Positions 9,193 to 18,151 of a stretch of 64,000 bases of DNA are shown piece after piece; positions within the stretch are counted from its first letter, which is position 1, and each line of letters opens with the position of its first letter. Made by a program: the position numbers and the translations under genes. Source of the stretch: Virgibacillus sp. NKC19-3. Its GTDB lineage: Bacteria; Bacillota; Bacilli; Bacillales; Amphibacillaceae. Location of the stretch: positions 1,364,001 to 1,428,000 of the forward strand of contig NZ_JAGYHC010000001.1 in NCBI RefSeq assembly GCF_019837165.1, in the 5' to 3' direction. The notes below the pieces were generated by a model. It was not told the origin of the DNA, made no database searches, and was given only the letters and a program-made list of their open reading frames with translations.

Positions 9193-9585
9193 TCAAAAAG
9201 GGAAACTATATGTTTTAATTATCTCTACCATTTCATCAAAGCTGTACTTTTTATTAACCACATTGACTGTAAAATCTGCTTGCTCTGTTTGACTGTTCAT
9301 TGCAAAATCATATCCGTTATAATACAAAAACTGTGTTAATGACAGGAAAGCGGTACGTTTATTAGCATTATGAAAAGCATGGTTTTGAGCAATAGATTCA
9401 AAGAGCGCTCCTGCTTTTTCAAACACTGAATGGCAAGCATCAGTACCAAAAGCGGATTGACTGGGCCGATGCACAGCAGAATCCAACAATTCAGGTGATT
9501 TTATCCCAATTTGTTCACCCGGACTAAATCTTTCAATAACATATTGGTTAATAGCAGCGACTTCTTTATATGTTAAGTACCGCAT
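9193..9585 (-). CDS. doc: Type II toxin, death-on-curing (Doc/Fic) family
   Basis: This 130-residue Fic-fold protein is the size of phage P1 Doc (126). The Fic motif is HAFHNANKRTA (about 69-79), whereas the usual form is HxFxDGNKR, so Asn-Ala replaces Asp-Gly before NKR. Doc proteins phosphorylate EF-Tu and halt translation until neutralised. The start codon abuts the stop of the antitoxin gene (TAAATG), a typical coupled arrangement. Whether the altered motif is active cannot be told, although many chromosomal Doc proteins vary at these two positions. Confidence 0.88.
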   Translation of the reverse strand: MRYLTYKEVAAINQYVIERFSPGEQIGIKSPELLDSAVHRPSQSAFGTDACHSVFEKAGALFESIAQNHAFHNANKRTAFLSLTQFLYYNGYDFAMNSQTEQADFTVNVVNKKYSFDEMVEIIKTYSFPF

Positions 9586-9837
9586 TTATCTGTCTACCAA
9601 TTCGTTTATTGTTTCTTTGTGTTTACCCGTATTACGTTCCAATACATCAAAGAAATCTTCACTTATACCTTCAGGAAGCTCCACCTGTTTACCTTTTTTT
9701 AATACAATGTCCCCCTCCTTCACTTCCAATTGTACGTTGTCTCCATAAGAAATTCCTGCTTCTTTTAATAGTTCTTTCGGAAAGGTAATCCCATAACTGT
9801 TGCCTATTTTTGTTACTTTTCTTTCATGTTCACTCAT
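9586..9837 (-). CDS. AbrB/MazE-fold antitoxin partner of Doc
   Basis: An 83-residue protein with an N-terminal swapped-hairpin AbrB/SpoVT DNA-binding domain (RKVTKIGNSYGITFPKELL, then DNVQLEVKEGDIVLKK) and an acidic C-terminal tail expected to wrap the toxin. A GTG three codons upstream overlaps the GAGGTG ribosome site, so the ATG at 9835-9837 is chosen. Antitoxin-first order, direct abutment with doc and the DNA-binding fold indicate an autoregulated type II operon. Doc is classically paired with Phd, so this pairing uses a different antitoxin fold. Confidence 0.85.
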   Translation of the reverse strand: MSEHERKVTKIGNSYGITFPKELLKEAGISYGDNVQLEVKEGDIVLKKGKQVELPEGISEDFFDVLERNTGKHKETINELVDR

Positions 9838-9996
9838 TTTATACACCTCAATATATTATAACAGTTATAACGATTATAACATATTTAGAAAATAAGGCAA
9901 TAATTTTTAGAAAAATACACGTCACAGTAGACCTAATAAATGGTATACTATTATAAAATATTGCAATTAAACAATAAATTAACAAGGATGATGGAA

Positions 9997-10479
9997 ATGA
10001 ATGTTGTCATTCGTAAAATGAAAAAGAAAGATATACCAGAAGTACAGGATGTTGCAAAAACGAGTTGGAATGCGACGTATGAAGGCATTATTCCTGCCTG
10101 TATTCAGCAAAATTTCTTAAAGACTGCTTACAGTGAGACGATGATGAAAAGGCGTTTAAAAAATAGCGTGATGTATGTTGCAGAAGTGGATGGGAAAGTA
10201 GTGGGCTTTGCCAATTTTACTTCTAGTTCCAAAGAGGGAAAAGTTGAACTTGCTGCGCTTTATTTACTTCCTGCATACCAGGGGAATGGGATAGGTACCA
10301 CTCTGTTACAAGAAAGTATGGAGCGATTGAATTCAAGCGAAGTTCATGTAAGCGTTGAAAAAAATAATGTAATCGGTACTACATTTTATAAAGCAAAAGG
10401 ATTCGAAGTTGTCTCTGAATTTGATGATGATTTTGATGGGCATATGTTGCAAACAGTAAACATGGTATTGAAAGTATAG
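9997..10479 (+). CDS. GNAT family N-acetyltransferase
   Basis: A 160-residue GNAT-fold protein. It begins MNVVIRKMKKKDIPEVQ, typical of motif C/D, and contains the acetyl-CoA loop YQGNGIGTTLLQ (motif A, about 93) and the C-terminal FYKAKGFEVV strand (motif B). Upstream in-frame Met codons overlap or precede the AAGGA ribosome site, so the ATG at 9997 is preferred. The substrate is unknown. Confidence 0.88.
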   Translation: MNVVIRKMKKKDIPEVQDVAKTSWNATYEGIIPACIQQNFLKTAYSETMMKRRLKNSVMYVAEVDGKVVGFANFTSSSKEGKVELAALYLLPAYQGNGIGTTLLQESMERLNSSEVHVSVEKNNVIGTTFYKAKGFEVVSEFDDDFDGHMLQTVNMVLKV

Positions 10480-10537
10480 AGGCGTGACTTATATCGGGAA
10501 TTTTTAGATAACTAAGTGTTGATGGGGGATTAAAAAT

Positions 10538-10714
10538 ATGGCATCATTTGCAGTGATTTTGATTATTGTTCTTGCCGTTATTCTTGATGTTTGTTGGTTT
10601 GATGTTGATAGAAAAAGATGGGGGTGGATGAAAAATTGGTCTAAGTTGAATAAGGTTTTATTTTTGTCAGGGTTTATAGTTGTTTCAGGGTTGATTTATT
10701 TTGGGTTGAGTTAG
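10538..10714 (+). CDS. Small membrane protein of 58 residues
   Basis: A short gene with a GGGGG ribosome site before ATG. Two hydrophobic helices are predicted at residues 4-19 and 40-57, joined by a basic loop containing DRKRWGWMKNWSK. I do not recognise a family. It lies 58 bases after the acetyltransferase and is followed about 150 bases later by a hairpin with a T-run. Confidence 0.55.
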   Translation: MASFAVILIIVLAVILDVCWFDVDRKRWGWMKNWSKLNKVLFLSGFIVVSGLIYFGLS

Positions 10715-10862
10715 GGAGTTTTATATTTAGCGAAAGGTTGATTCATGAGCGTGCAAGTATATCATTTCAAGAAAGAGGCAGGAAAGAGAATTACCGAATT
10801 TGATTCGAATAGATCATCAGCACGAACTCGACATTACTTGCCTGTGATTTTTAAAATCTGGT

Positions 10863-10892
10863 AGTGCAGTTCCTTCACTAACTGCATTTTTT
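10863..10892 (+). terminator. Terminator
   Basis: TGCAGTT (10865-10871) pairs with AACTGCA (10880-10886) and is followed by six T residues. Confidence 0.7.
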
Positions 10893-11195
10893 GTTCATCC
10901 GAGACCATCCTAAACGTTATAATTAGCTTCTTGATCTGATTTCCTCCTGTATCGCCTAACCACCTTATATAACCTATTTTAAGTGATTTCCATGAAAACA
11001 CAATACTTAATTGGATTGCTCCCTTTTAATCTATTAAATAATTCATACTTATTACCCCATGATTTTGATTTCATTAATATTTTCATGTTATACATTTATG
11101 TATAATTACAAATTTATGTTTACATTTTTTTAACTTACGTATTGTTAGAATTAATAGGAAATGTAAAAGTGCAAAGGAGGTTATAAATTTTATAG

Positions 11196-11224
11196 TTGTT
11201 TTCTAGATAACCTAGTGTTATACT
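11196..11224 (+). promoter_or_regulatory. SigA promoter of the murP operon
   Basis: TTGTTT (11196-11201) and TATACT (11219-11224) are separated by exactly 17 bases. The predicted start near 11231 places the RNA switch at 11251-11320 at the beginning of the leader. Between 10893 and 11195 I see no gene. Confidence 0.65.
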
Positions 11225-11250
11225 ACAAATACAATTTAAAAAAACGTATT

Positions 11251-11318
11251 CACGTGTGACTTATTCGATAAGGCATGATGATAGAAGTGATTTCCATTTC
11301 TATCGTCATGCCTTTTTA
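11251..11318 (+). promoter_or_regulatory. RAT-type antiterminator overlapping an intrinsic terminator (murP leader)
   Basis: The segment TGTGACT...AGGCA at 11255-11275 resembles the core of ribonucleic antiterminator (RAT) sites bound by BglG/LicT proteins, with a central ACTTA-TTCGA-TAAGG hairpin. A lower stem between CACG and TGATG is possible. The 3' half of the RAT overlaps the left arm of a 17-bp terminator stem (11270-11286 with 11298-11314) followed by T residues, so the two structures are mutually exclusive. A LicT-like protein is encoded three genes downstream. This fits PTS-controlled antitermination of murP. Confidence 0.75.
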
Positions 11319-11437
11319 TATTTTTAGAATAATCAATCGCGCGCGAATAGATAGGAAGGAAAAGGAGGAAAGGCTAGTTATAACAAAAGCAATACGTAGT
11401 AGGCTTGTGATTCTAACATAGAAAGAAGGAATAAATA

Positions 11438-12814
11438 GTGAAAGACAGGAAATTAGCGAAAAAAATCGTTGAACTAACAGGTGGAGTTGGAAATCTCAAT
11501 AGTGTTACCAATTGTATGACGCGCGTTCGAATTAATTTAAAAGACGATTCCATCGTACAAATTGAGGAAATTGAAAAACTCGAGGGTGTTCTGGGGACGA
11601 ATAAAGCTGAAACGATGCAAATCATTGTGGGGCCGGGCAAAAGTACCAAAGTGAGAGAAGAAATTGAAGAAATTATGGGTTCATCATCAGTGGATTCAAA
11701 TTCATCTTTCAATGATGGAGATGAAGATAGCAAAAAAAAGAATGGGTTGTTAAAAACGTTTGCAAGTATTTTTGTTCCCATCATACCGGCCATTATTGCT
11801 TCGGGTTTAATAATGGGTGTAAACAGTATTATTACGAATATGGCTGAACAAACAGTGAACAGTTCTGGAATCAGTGGTACGGATTCATTATCTGCTCAAC
11901 AAGTCGTGTTGGATTCATGGAATTTATTAGGACTAAGTACTTTTTTTGATATTTTAAGTGATGCGACGTTTCCATTTTTAGCAATCTTTGTTGGGATAAC
12001 ATCCGCTCGCGTCTTTAACGTGGATACGATTCTTGGTGGTGCATTAGGTGCGATTACACTGGCACCGCAATTGGATATTTTGGGATTATCCACTGATCAA
12101 GGTGGTTTGCTAGGCGTTATATTAGGCGTTTACCTCTTGTCAAAGGTTAATAAAATCGTAAAGAAATTTGTTCCGAATATTTTAGATGTTGTGCTAACGC
12201 CGACGCTAACGTTATTAATTACAGCTGCTATATTTATGGCCACCATAATGCCATTGGCAGGGTTTTTATCTGATTGGTTAGTTAATGGTATTTTATGGCT
12301 TTTAGATTATAGTGGTTTGTTAGGTGGCTTTGTTTTAGCGGCGAGCTTCCCATTTTTAATTGTAACAGGATTACACCATGGACTAATTCCTATCCATATG
12401 GAGCTGATTAATGCGACGGGGACAACGCCGATATTTGCGATAGGGCTTATGAGTAATCCAGGTATGGTTGGTGCTGCTATTGCAATTTATCTGCTTTCTA
12501 AGAGTAAGCAAGTGAAAGATGTCGCTAAGGCTGCTATTCCGACGACATTTTTAGCAGTTGGTGAGCCGACAATGTATGGTGTGCTGCTTCCTTCTGGGTT
12601 TGGTTTTATTACAGGGGCACTAGGGGCAGGTATTGGTGGTATGATGATCAGTTTTTTTGGAATAGAAACTTCTGCAATAGGTGCTGCCGGGATGTCATCT
12701 ATACCCCTCATTGCGAATGGCGATTATCTACCATACCTGTTCTGTTATGCGATCGCTTGTGTTGCGGCGTTTATCATAACCTATCTTGCCGGAAAGGCTA
12801 GAAGGTACAGTTAA
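11438..12814 (+). CDS. murP: PTS EIIBC component, N-acetylmuramic acid type
   Basis: A 458-residue PTS permease of the glucose superfamily. The N-terminal EIIB domain (about 1-80) carries the phosphorylated Cys in SVTNCMTRVRI. The EIIC domain (about 105-458) has around 10 membrane segments with the conserved motif GEPTMYG. There is no EIIA domain, and a stand-alone EIIA gene at 14987 can supply it. The substrate is inferred from the adjacent murQ: MurNAc is taken up and phosphorylated to MurNAc-6-P. The start is GTG after a GAAGGA site. A 17-bp terminator and RAT-like element precede it. Confidence 0.85.
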   Translation: MKDRKLAKKIVELTGGVGNLNSVTNCMTRVRINLKDDSIVQIEEIEKLEGVLGTNKAETMQIIVGPGKSTKVREEIEEIMGSSSVDSNSSFNDGDEDSKKKNGLLKTFASIFVPIIPAIIASGLIMGVNSIITNMAEQTVNSSGISGTDSLSAQQVVLDSWNLLGLSTFFDILSDATFPFLAIFVGITSARVFNVDTILGGALGAITLAPQLDILGLSTDQGGLLGVILGVYLLSKVNKIVKKFVPNILDVVLTPTLTLLITAAIFMATIMPLAGFLSDWLVNGILWLLDYSGLLGGFVLAASFPFLIVTGLHHGLIPIHMELINATGTTPIFAIGLMSNPGMVGAAIAIYLLSKSKQVKDVAKAAIPTTFLAVGEPTMYGVLLPSGFGFITGALGAGIGGMMISFFGIETSAIGAAGMSSIPLIANGDYLPYLFCYAIACVAAFIITYLAGKARRYS

Positions 12815-12915
12815 AAATGAAATGAAGGTCAATGGCTTGGTTATCCGTTCAGCACTATATAATGAAGTGAAAAGAACGATTCAAGCAGTAGAAATAAATC
12901 AATGGAGATGATGAT

Positions 12916-13823
12916 ATGCTAGAGAAACTTACGACTGAAATGCGCAATCAAGAAACAATGAATTTGGATCAGTTATCCGTATTAGATGTATTAAAGAAAA
13001 TGAATCATGAAGATGAAAACGCCTTGAAAGCTGTTAGAAGCGAATTGGAGGCGATAGAGCGTGCTACAAAACTCGTTATAAATTCGTTTAAAAAAGGCGG
13101 GCGGCTTATATATATTGGAGCAGGCAATAGTGGAAGGTTGGCCGTTTCAGATGCAGTAGAAAGTGTGCCTACCTTTAGCGTCCCAGATGGAATGGTGCAA
13201 GGCGTTGTGGCTGGAGGATTGAATGCATTTGTGAAGGCACTCGAGGGGAATGAAGATAGTGCTGAAAATGGGAAGGAAGATTTACAGGAGCTAAATATTA
13301 CGGAAAATGATACGATTGTGGGGTATCAGCGAGTGGGAGAACCCCTTATGTGATAGGAGCGTTAGAGCATGCTCAGACAATGTCGGCTCATATTGTGAGT
13401 ATCGTTTGTAATAAAGGGGCTGAAATCAGCGCCTATGCTGATGTTTCAATTGAAATGGAGACAGGACCGGAAGTTCTGACAGGTTCAACAAGGTTAAAAG
13501 CAGGAACCGCCCAAAAAATGGTACTGAATATGATATCGACAACTGCAATGATTGGTGTCGGAAAAGTGTACCAAAATTTAATGGTTGACCTGAAGCCAAA
13601 TAATTATAAATTAGAAGAACGATCAAAACGAATTATTATGGATGCGACAGGAGTCGGATATGAAAAGGCTAGTGAGCACTACGAATTATCTGATTGTCAA
13701 GTAAAGAAAGCGATCGTTATGCTGATATTAAATTGTTCAAAAGACAAAGCGGAAGACATGCTCGAGCGATCCCATGGGTTTGTTAGCGGGGCCTTGCCTA
13801 ATCTAGATAAACATAAGGAATAG
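12916..13823 (+). pseudogene. murQ: N-acetylmuramic acid 6-phosphate etherase, single-base frameshift
   Basis: MurQ cleaves the lactyl ether of MurNAc-6-P to give GlcNAc-6-P and lactate. Residues up to TENDTIVG read in one frame (with SIS-domain GAGNSGRLA). The next stretch, SASGRTPYVIGALEHA through GSTRLKAGTAQKMVLNM to the end, reads in another frame. The break is at GGGG, 13320-13323, where one extra G would restore a continuous protein of about 302 residues, the normal family length. No other damage is visible, so this is either a very recent mutation or a homopolymer sequencing error. Confidence 0.88.
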
Positions 13824-13869
13824 GTAGACTAACAAGTAAGAAAATTTGATCAGTAGGATGTGAATGTAG

Positions 13870-14721
13870 GTGAAGTTAAAAAAAGTACTAAGCAACAATG
13901 CTGTTATTGCGACGGATGAGTTACAAAACGAACAAATTGCTATTGGTCGGGGGATCGGATTTGGGAAAAAGAAAAACCATATTATTCCTAATTATGCAAT
14001 AGAAAAGCTGTTTGTCCTTAAGGAGAATGAACAATTACAACAATTAATCTTACGCATTCCGGAGCAACATTTTGAGCTTTCCAACGATATCATTTCTTAT
14101 GCGGAACAACAGTTAGATACTAAATTAAACGAACATGTGCTTATTGCATTAACTGATCATATTTCTTTTGCAATCGAACGGAAAAAGAAAGGGATTCACC
14201 TCAGAAACAAACTAACAAGTGAAATTAAGGCATTATATAAAAGGGAATTTAAAATTGGGATTTGGGCGGTTCAATATATTAAGGAAAAAACAAAAGAAGA
14301 TCTGTCCATCGATGAGGCGGCATTTATCGCGTTGTACATTCACACGATGAACATCGAAAAAGGTAACTTTTTTCAAGAAGCCGTGAAACAAACAACGATT
14401 GTTAAAGATATGATTGATTCGATCAAATCCCATTTGAAAATCAAAATAAGGGAGGAAGAACTTGCATACGAACGACTTGTTGTACATCTTCACTTTGCTT
14501 TGACAAGAACAAGCAATCAACATGAGTCGTATGCGATGGATGACGAAATGCTGCAAATGGTTAAGCGTAAATTCAAGCACTCTTTTCGTATTGCATCAAA
14601 ATCTGCCAAAAAAATTAATAACTTGCACGGGATTAACTTGCCGGAACATGAATTGGGGTATGTAGCCATTCACCTAGAAAGATTAAAAAACGTGTCCCAG
14701 GAACAAACGTATGTTAATTAG
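13870..14721 (+). CDS. BglG/LicT-family transcriptional antiterminator
   Basis: A 283-residue protein of standard LicT length. The N-terminal RNA-binding CAT domain (about 1-58) begins MKLKKVLSNNAVIATD. It is followed by PRD1 (about 65-170, containing ALTDHISFA) and PRD2 (about 175-280, with VVHLHFALTR and HELGYVAIHLERL). PRD histidines are phosphorylated by HPr and the cognate EII, switching RNA binding. It sits between murQ and the EIIA gene. Its likely target is the RAT/terminator ahead of murP. Bacillus subtilis uses MurR, a different regulator, for the same sugar. The GTG start has a weak AGGATG site. Confidence 0.92.
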   Translation: MKLKKVLSNNAVIATDELQNEQIAIGRGIGFGKKKNHIIPNYAIEKLFVLKENEQLQQLILRIPEQHFELSNDIISYAEQQLDTKLNEHVLIALTDHISFAIERKKKGIHLRNKLTSEIKALYKREFKIGIWAVQYIKEKTKEDLSIDEAAFIALYIHTMNIEKGNFFQEAVKQTTIVKDMIDSIKSHLKIKIREEELAYERLVVHLHFALTRTSNQHESYAMDDEMLQMVKRKFKHSFRIASKSAKKINNLHGINLPEHELGYVAIHLERLKNVSQEQTYVN

Positions 14722-14986
14722 AAGCAAAGCATCAATTACAACGGTTATTATCACCATTGGAGCTTGATTTGAGCTGAAGTCGTTCAACCAACCAATAAGG
14801 AATGATATGAATCTTAATTGATCCAAGAGCTTTTGTTATTGTCGTGCTAGTCTGCTTAAAAAATATAAAAAATGGGGGACTACGTTTTGGGTGTTACAAG
14901 TTCAATCATTTTAGTTCACCATTTTTCTATATTCTCTGTATTTTGTTAAGAATTAATTATTTTATTATAACAAGGTGGTAAATGGA

Positions 14987-15481
14987 ATGTTCAATAAATT
15001 ATTCGGAAAGAAAAATAATTCGGAAACTACAATCTACGCGCCAGTTGATGGGGAGATTATTCCGTTATCAGAAGTTCAGGATCCTGTATTCTCCGAAAAG
15101 ATGATGGGAGATGGGGTTGCTATTAAACCAATAAATAAAACAGTTGTAGCTCCGATTGAAGGAAAAATAATTCAAGTTTTTGAAACGAAACACGCGGTGG
15201 GGATCCAATCGTCTAATGGAGTTGAAACATTAATTCATATTGGACTGGAAACTGTTGGAATGAATGGGGAAGGATTCCAAAGCTTTGTGGACGCAGAAGA
15301 TACAGTGGAACCGGGAGATAGATTAATTAGTTTTGATATGGAATTGGTGAAAGAAAAAGCAGCAAGTGATATTATTCTCGTCATTATTACGAATACGAAT
15401 GACATGAAAAGTATCGATTCAGTAAATGGGAAGGAAGTTCGCGCTGGTCAGAATGCTATTTTGAAAACTGAAGTAAAATAA
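14987..15481 (+). CDS. crr: PTS glucose-type EIIA component
   Basis: A 164-residue single-domain EIIA(Glc)-type phosphocarrier. It shows APVDGEIIPLSEV near the N-terminus, MMGDGVAI, and the active-site His in VETLIHIGLETV. It accepts phosphate from HPr and passes it to an EIIB. Because MurP here lacks EIIA, this is its likely partner. The upstream in-frame GTG overlaps the AAGGTGG ribosome site, so the ATG at 14987 is used. It lies 265 bases after the antiterminator gene, a gap where I see no other gene. Confidence 0.9.
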   Translation: MFNKLFGKKNNSETTIYAPVDGEIIPLSEVQDPVFSEKMMGDGVAIKPINKTVVAPIEGKIIQVFETKHAVGIQSSNGVETLIHIGLETVGMNGEGFQSFVDAEDTVEPGDRLISFDMELVKEKAASDIILVIITNTNDMKSIDSVNGKEVRAGQNAILKTEVK

Positions 15482-15773
15482 TAGAAATGGAGTTATCTAG
15501 GATGATCTAGGAATAATAAAGCAGTGCGGGGAAGAGAGCATCAAAAACATGGGTATATCGACTGGTTAACAAACAATGTGTTCAATATTTGGCCTCTATT
15601 GTGGAATAAGCAATTGGAATTTTGATGTTCGGATTTAGCTTCAAACATTTTCAAAACTTTTACTTTTAAAGGGGGAAAAGGTGCCTGAATTGTAGTCATT
15701 TACAATACTTTGTAATACCAATACGTAGACAATCGTGGTTTTCAGTATTAATAATGAAGGAGAGTATATAACA

Positions 15774-16283
15774 GTGGATAACACATTTATTTTACGTACA
15801 GAAAGATTAACCTTAAGAAAAATGAATAAAAATGATGTGCACCATTTAATGGAAATTTTCTCGGATCCAGAGGCGATGACATATTATCCTTCCACCAAAG
15901 ATGAAAGTGAAACCATTAAATGGATTGACTGGACGTTGCAAAATTATGTGAGTTATGGCTCTGGTCTCTGGATCGTTGAGGAAAAAGAAACAGGGGAGTT
16001 TCTTGGACAGTGTGGGATTGTTTTGCAAAAAGTTGATGGCACTGTCGAAATGGAGATTGGCTATTTATTTGCCAGACGTGCGTGGGGAAAAGGATATGCG
16101 ACTGAGGCAGCCCAAGCTTGTAAAAAGTATGGATTGGAAGAATTAGGATTGAAGAGAATCATTTCATTAATCGATCCAGAAAATGCGCCATCGATTAAAG
16201 TGGCAGAACGGATTGGTATGAAACGAGAGAAACATATTCATAAATGGGGAAAGGATATTGTTGTTTATTCCGTTTCCTTATGA
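15774..16283 (+). CDS. GNAT acetyltransferase, RimJ/RimL-like
   Basis: A 169-residue GNAT protein. It opens with FILRTERLTLRKMNKNDV, typical of the ribosomal-protein acetyltransferase-like branch. It contains the acetyl-CoA loop AWGKGYATEAA (about 104) and ends with ENAPSIKVAERIGMKREK. A GTG start at 15774 is chosen because AAGGAGAG lies about 11 bases upstream; a GTG 39 bases earlier has no ribosome site. The substrate is unknown. Confidence 0.85.
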   Translation: MDNTFILRTERLTLRKMNKNDVHHLMEIFSDPEAMTYYPSTKDESETIKWIDWTLQNYVSYGSGLWIVEEKETGEFLGQCGIVLQKVDGTVEMEIGYLFARRAWGKGYATEAAQACKKYGLEELGLKRIISLIDPENAPSIKVAERIGMKREKHIHKWGKDIVVYSVSL

Positions 16284-16327
16284 TGTATGGAAAAGAGAAA
16301 AACACAATGACAGAAAGGCTGATAAGA

Positions 16328-16730
16328 ATGAAAGGAACAACGATATTGCAGAAATTCGGTTTTCATACGGAAACGGAGCCAACTAGTTTTTATCCTTTTC
16401 CCCTGTATACCATGTTCCCCTTGAACAAGATGATGTGTCATTGTTAAGCAGACACAACACCCAATAGAGCGCGCGCATCGTTTGATGGAATATACAGCAT
16501 TTTTAAGTGATAATGGAGTTAACGTGGTTACACCTGTACATTTGCATAAGCAAAATCCGCAAACGATAGATGACGAAACTTACGTTGTTTATCCTTATAT
16601 TGAGGGAACCACATATACAGGGAAAAATAGCGAGATTTATGCGGCTGGCGAGTTTCTCGGGAGAATTCACAGCCTTTCACCTAAAGAAAATGTATGTCAA
16701 TTGGAGGCATATGATTATATGCTGGAATAA
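16328..16730 (+). pseudogene. Remnant of an aminoglycoside-phosphotransferase-fold kinase
   Basis: Pieces of one APH-like protein are spread over at least three frames. MKGTTILQKFGFHTETEP lies at the start, then SPVYHVPLEQDDV in a second frame, then QHPIERAHRLMEYTAF through VVYPYIEGTTYTG and FLGRIHSLSP in a third. It stops at 16730, before the region where the catalytic HGDxxxxN loop would be expected. At least two frameshifts and a C-terminal loss mean the gene is dead. Between 16731 and 16881 only non-coding residue remains. Confidence 0.7.
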
Positions 16731-16881
16731 AAAATCGGGAACTAGACCCGGGAGAACAGTTAAATTGGAGTTCATTCATAGATGGAAGGGAACGTTAGAC
16801 TAAATAAATCATAGAAACTCATCGAATATATAAAGCGCTGTTTTAAGCACAGATTTGTTAATGATGAAAAGGAGTGGCGCC

Positions 16882-17400
16882 GTGATAACCATTCAGAAGG
16901 CTACATTGGAACATGTGGAAGGAATTGCAAAAGTCTGTATAGATAGTTACTGGGCAACTTACGCTGAACTCGTTCCAAGTACATACATCAATAGGATGAT
17001 AAACGAATTTTATACTCCTGAAAGAATAATCAGCGAAGTTACCACAACGAGCAGCCAATGGAATGGATGGATCGTTGCTGTTGATGACGGGAATGTTGTA
17101 GGAGCAGGTGCGGGAGGTATGATCAGCGAAAATCATGGGGAACTGTTTGTATTGTATTTGGATCCACAGCGTAGAAAAGAAGGGATAGGGTCCATGCTTC
17201 TTGATGCTATTACTAAGGAATTAATGAAATACGGTGCCAAAGAGCAGTGGGTTAGTGTAACAAAAGGAAATGATAAAGGGATTCCTTTTTATGAAGCAAA
17301 GGGATTTCACTTTATCCATGAGCAGGATGAATATGGGGTTGTTGAAGGTGAAAATTTTAAGGCGTTGAGGTATCATCGATTTCTTATGAGGGGGGAATAG
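16882..17400 (+). CDS. GNAT family N-acetyltransferase
   Basis: A 172-residue GNAT protein. The start region [19 protein letters not shown] and the acetyl-CoA loop ([13 protein letters not shown], about 103) are clear, and [12 protein letters not shown] forms motif B. A GTG start at 16882 is seven bases after AAAAGGAG. The stop lies two bases before fosB, suggesting co-transcription. The substrate is unknown. Confidence 0.85.
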   Translation: MITIQKATLEHVEGIAKVCIDSYWATYAELVPSTYINRMINEFYTPERIISEVTTTSSQWNGWIVAVDDGNVVGAGAGGMISENHGELFVLYLDPQRRKEGIGSMLLDAITKELMKYGAKEQWVSVTKGNDKGIPFYEAKGFHFIHEQDEYGVVEGENFKALRYHRFLMRGE

Positions 17401-17402
17401 TA

Positions 17403-17825
17403 GTGAAAATACAGGGCATCAATCATTTGCTGTTCTCAGTTTCTGATTTGGAACAGGCGATTAATTTTTATAAAGATGTGTTTGAAGCAAAGCTCTTAGT
17501 AAAAGGGAAGACCACTGCCTATTTTGATATGAATGGCATGTGGCTCGCTTTGAATGAGGAAAAGAATATTCCACGCGAGGAAATAGATCAATCTTATACA
17601 CATATAGCATTTACCATTGAAGAAAATGATTTTGATGCAATATATGAGAGACTTAGGCGATGTAATGTGACCATTTTATCAGGTAGGCCAAGAGATAGGC
17701 GTGATAAGAAATCGATTTATTTTACCGATCCGGACGGTCATAAGTTTGAATTCCATACAGGAACGCTGCAAGATCGAATTGCCTATTATAAGGCCGAAAA
17801 GCCATATATGGAATTTTATGATTGA
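17403..17825 (+). CDS. fosB: Fosfomycin resistance thiol transferase, FosB type
   Basis: A 140-residue glyoxalase-fold enzyme of FosB length. FosB uses Mn2+ to add bacillithiol (or cysteine) to fosfomycin. The expected metal ligands are visible: His in KIQGINHL (residue 8), His in YTHIAFT (about 64) and Glu in HKFEFHTG (about 115). The motif [15 protein letters not shown] is family-typical. The start is GTG after GAGGGGGG, two bases past the acetyltransferase stop. Chromosomal fosB genes are common in Bacillaceae, and no mobile context is seen here. Confidence 0.92.
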   Translation: MKIQGINHLLFSVSDLEQAINFYKDVFEAKLLVKGKTTAYFDMNGMWLALNEEKNIPREEIDQSYTHIAFTIEENDFDAIYERLRRCNVTILSGRPRDRRDKKSIYFTDPDGHKFEFHTGTLQDRIAYYKAEKPYMEFYD

Positions 17826-18151
17826 CGTATAGAGATATAAAAGCGTAGTGCAATTGGGCGGCTTCGGGAGGATTTGATTCGAATTCTCAAGGAAACAGGA
17901 ATATGTGAAATTCCTTGTCATGTGTATCGCATTAATTTGTTACTTATAACTCCTCGTTCCTACTTTCAAACATCTTTCTTTCACGTTTACATTCGTTTGG
18001 TATTATATTCTGTTGTGCATTGTGTCCAATGCAATTAAAAATTACGATTATGTTTATACTATGATTACGAATGTTTTTTTCCCAATAGAGAATGCTGATA
18101 ATAGTGTCAGCAATACAGGCATTGACCATAAAGAAAGAAGGAAGAATAAAA
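17826..18151. other. Gene-free stretch between fosB and the MFS gene
   Basis: I find no convincing gene, RNA or strong hairpin in these 326 bases. The promoter of the downstream transporter should lie in its second half. Confidence 0.4.

Noticed and set aside
11174-11182. Strong Shine-Dalgarno-like AAAGGAGGT without a gene
   Set aside because: No start codon or open frame follows at a usable distance; it lies upstream of the murP promoter.
12797-12909. Open stretch between murP and murQ reading about 37 codons
   Set aside because: No start codon in place and no recognised family; could be a deletion scar but cannot be supported.
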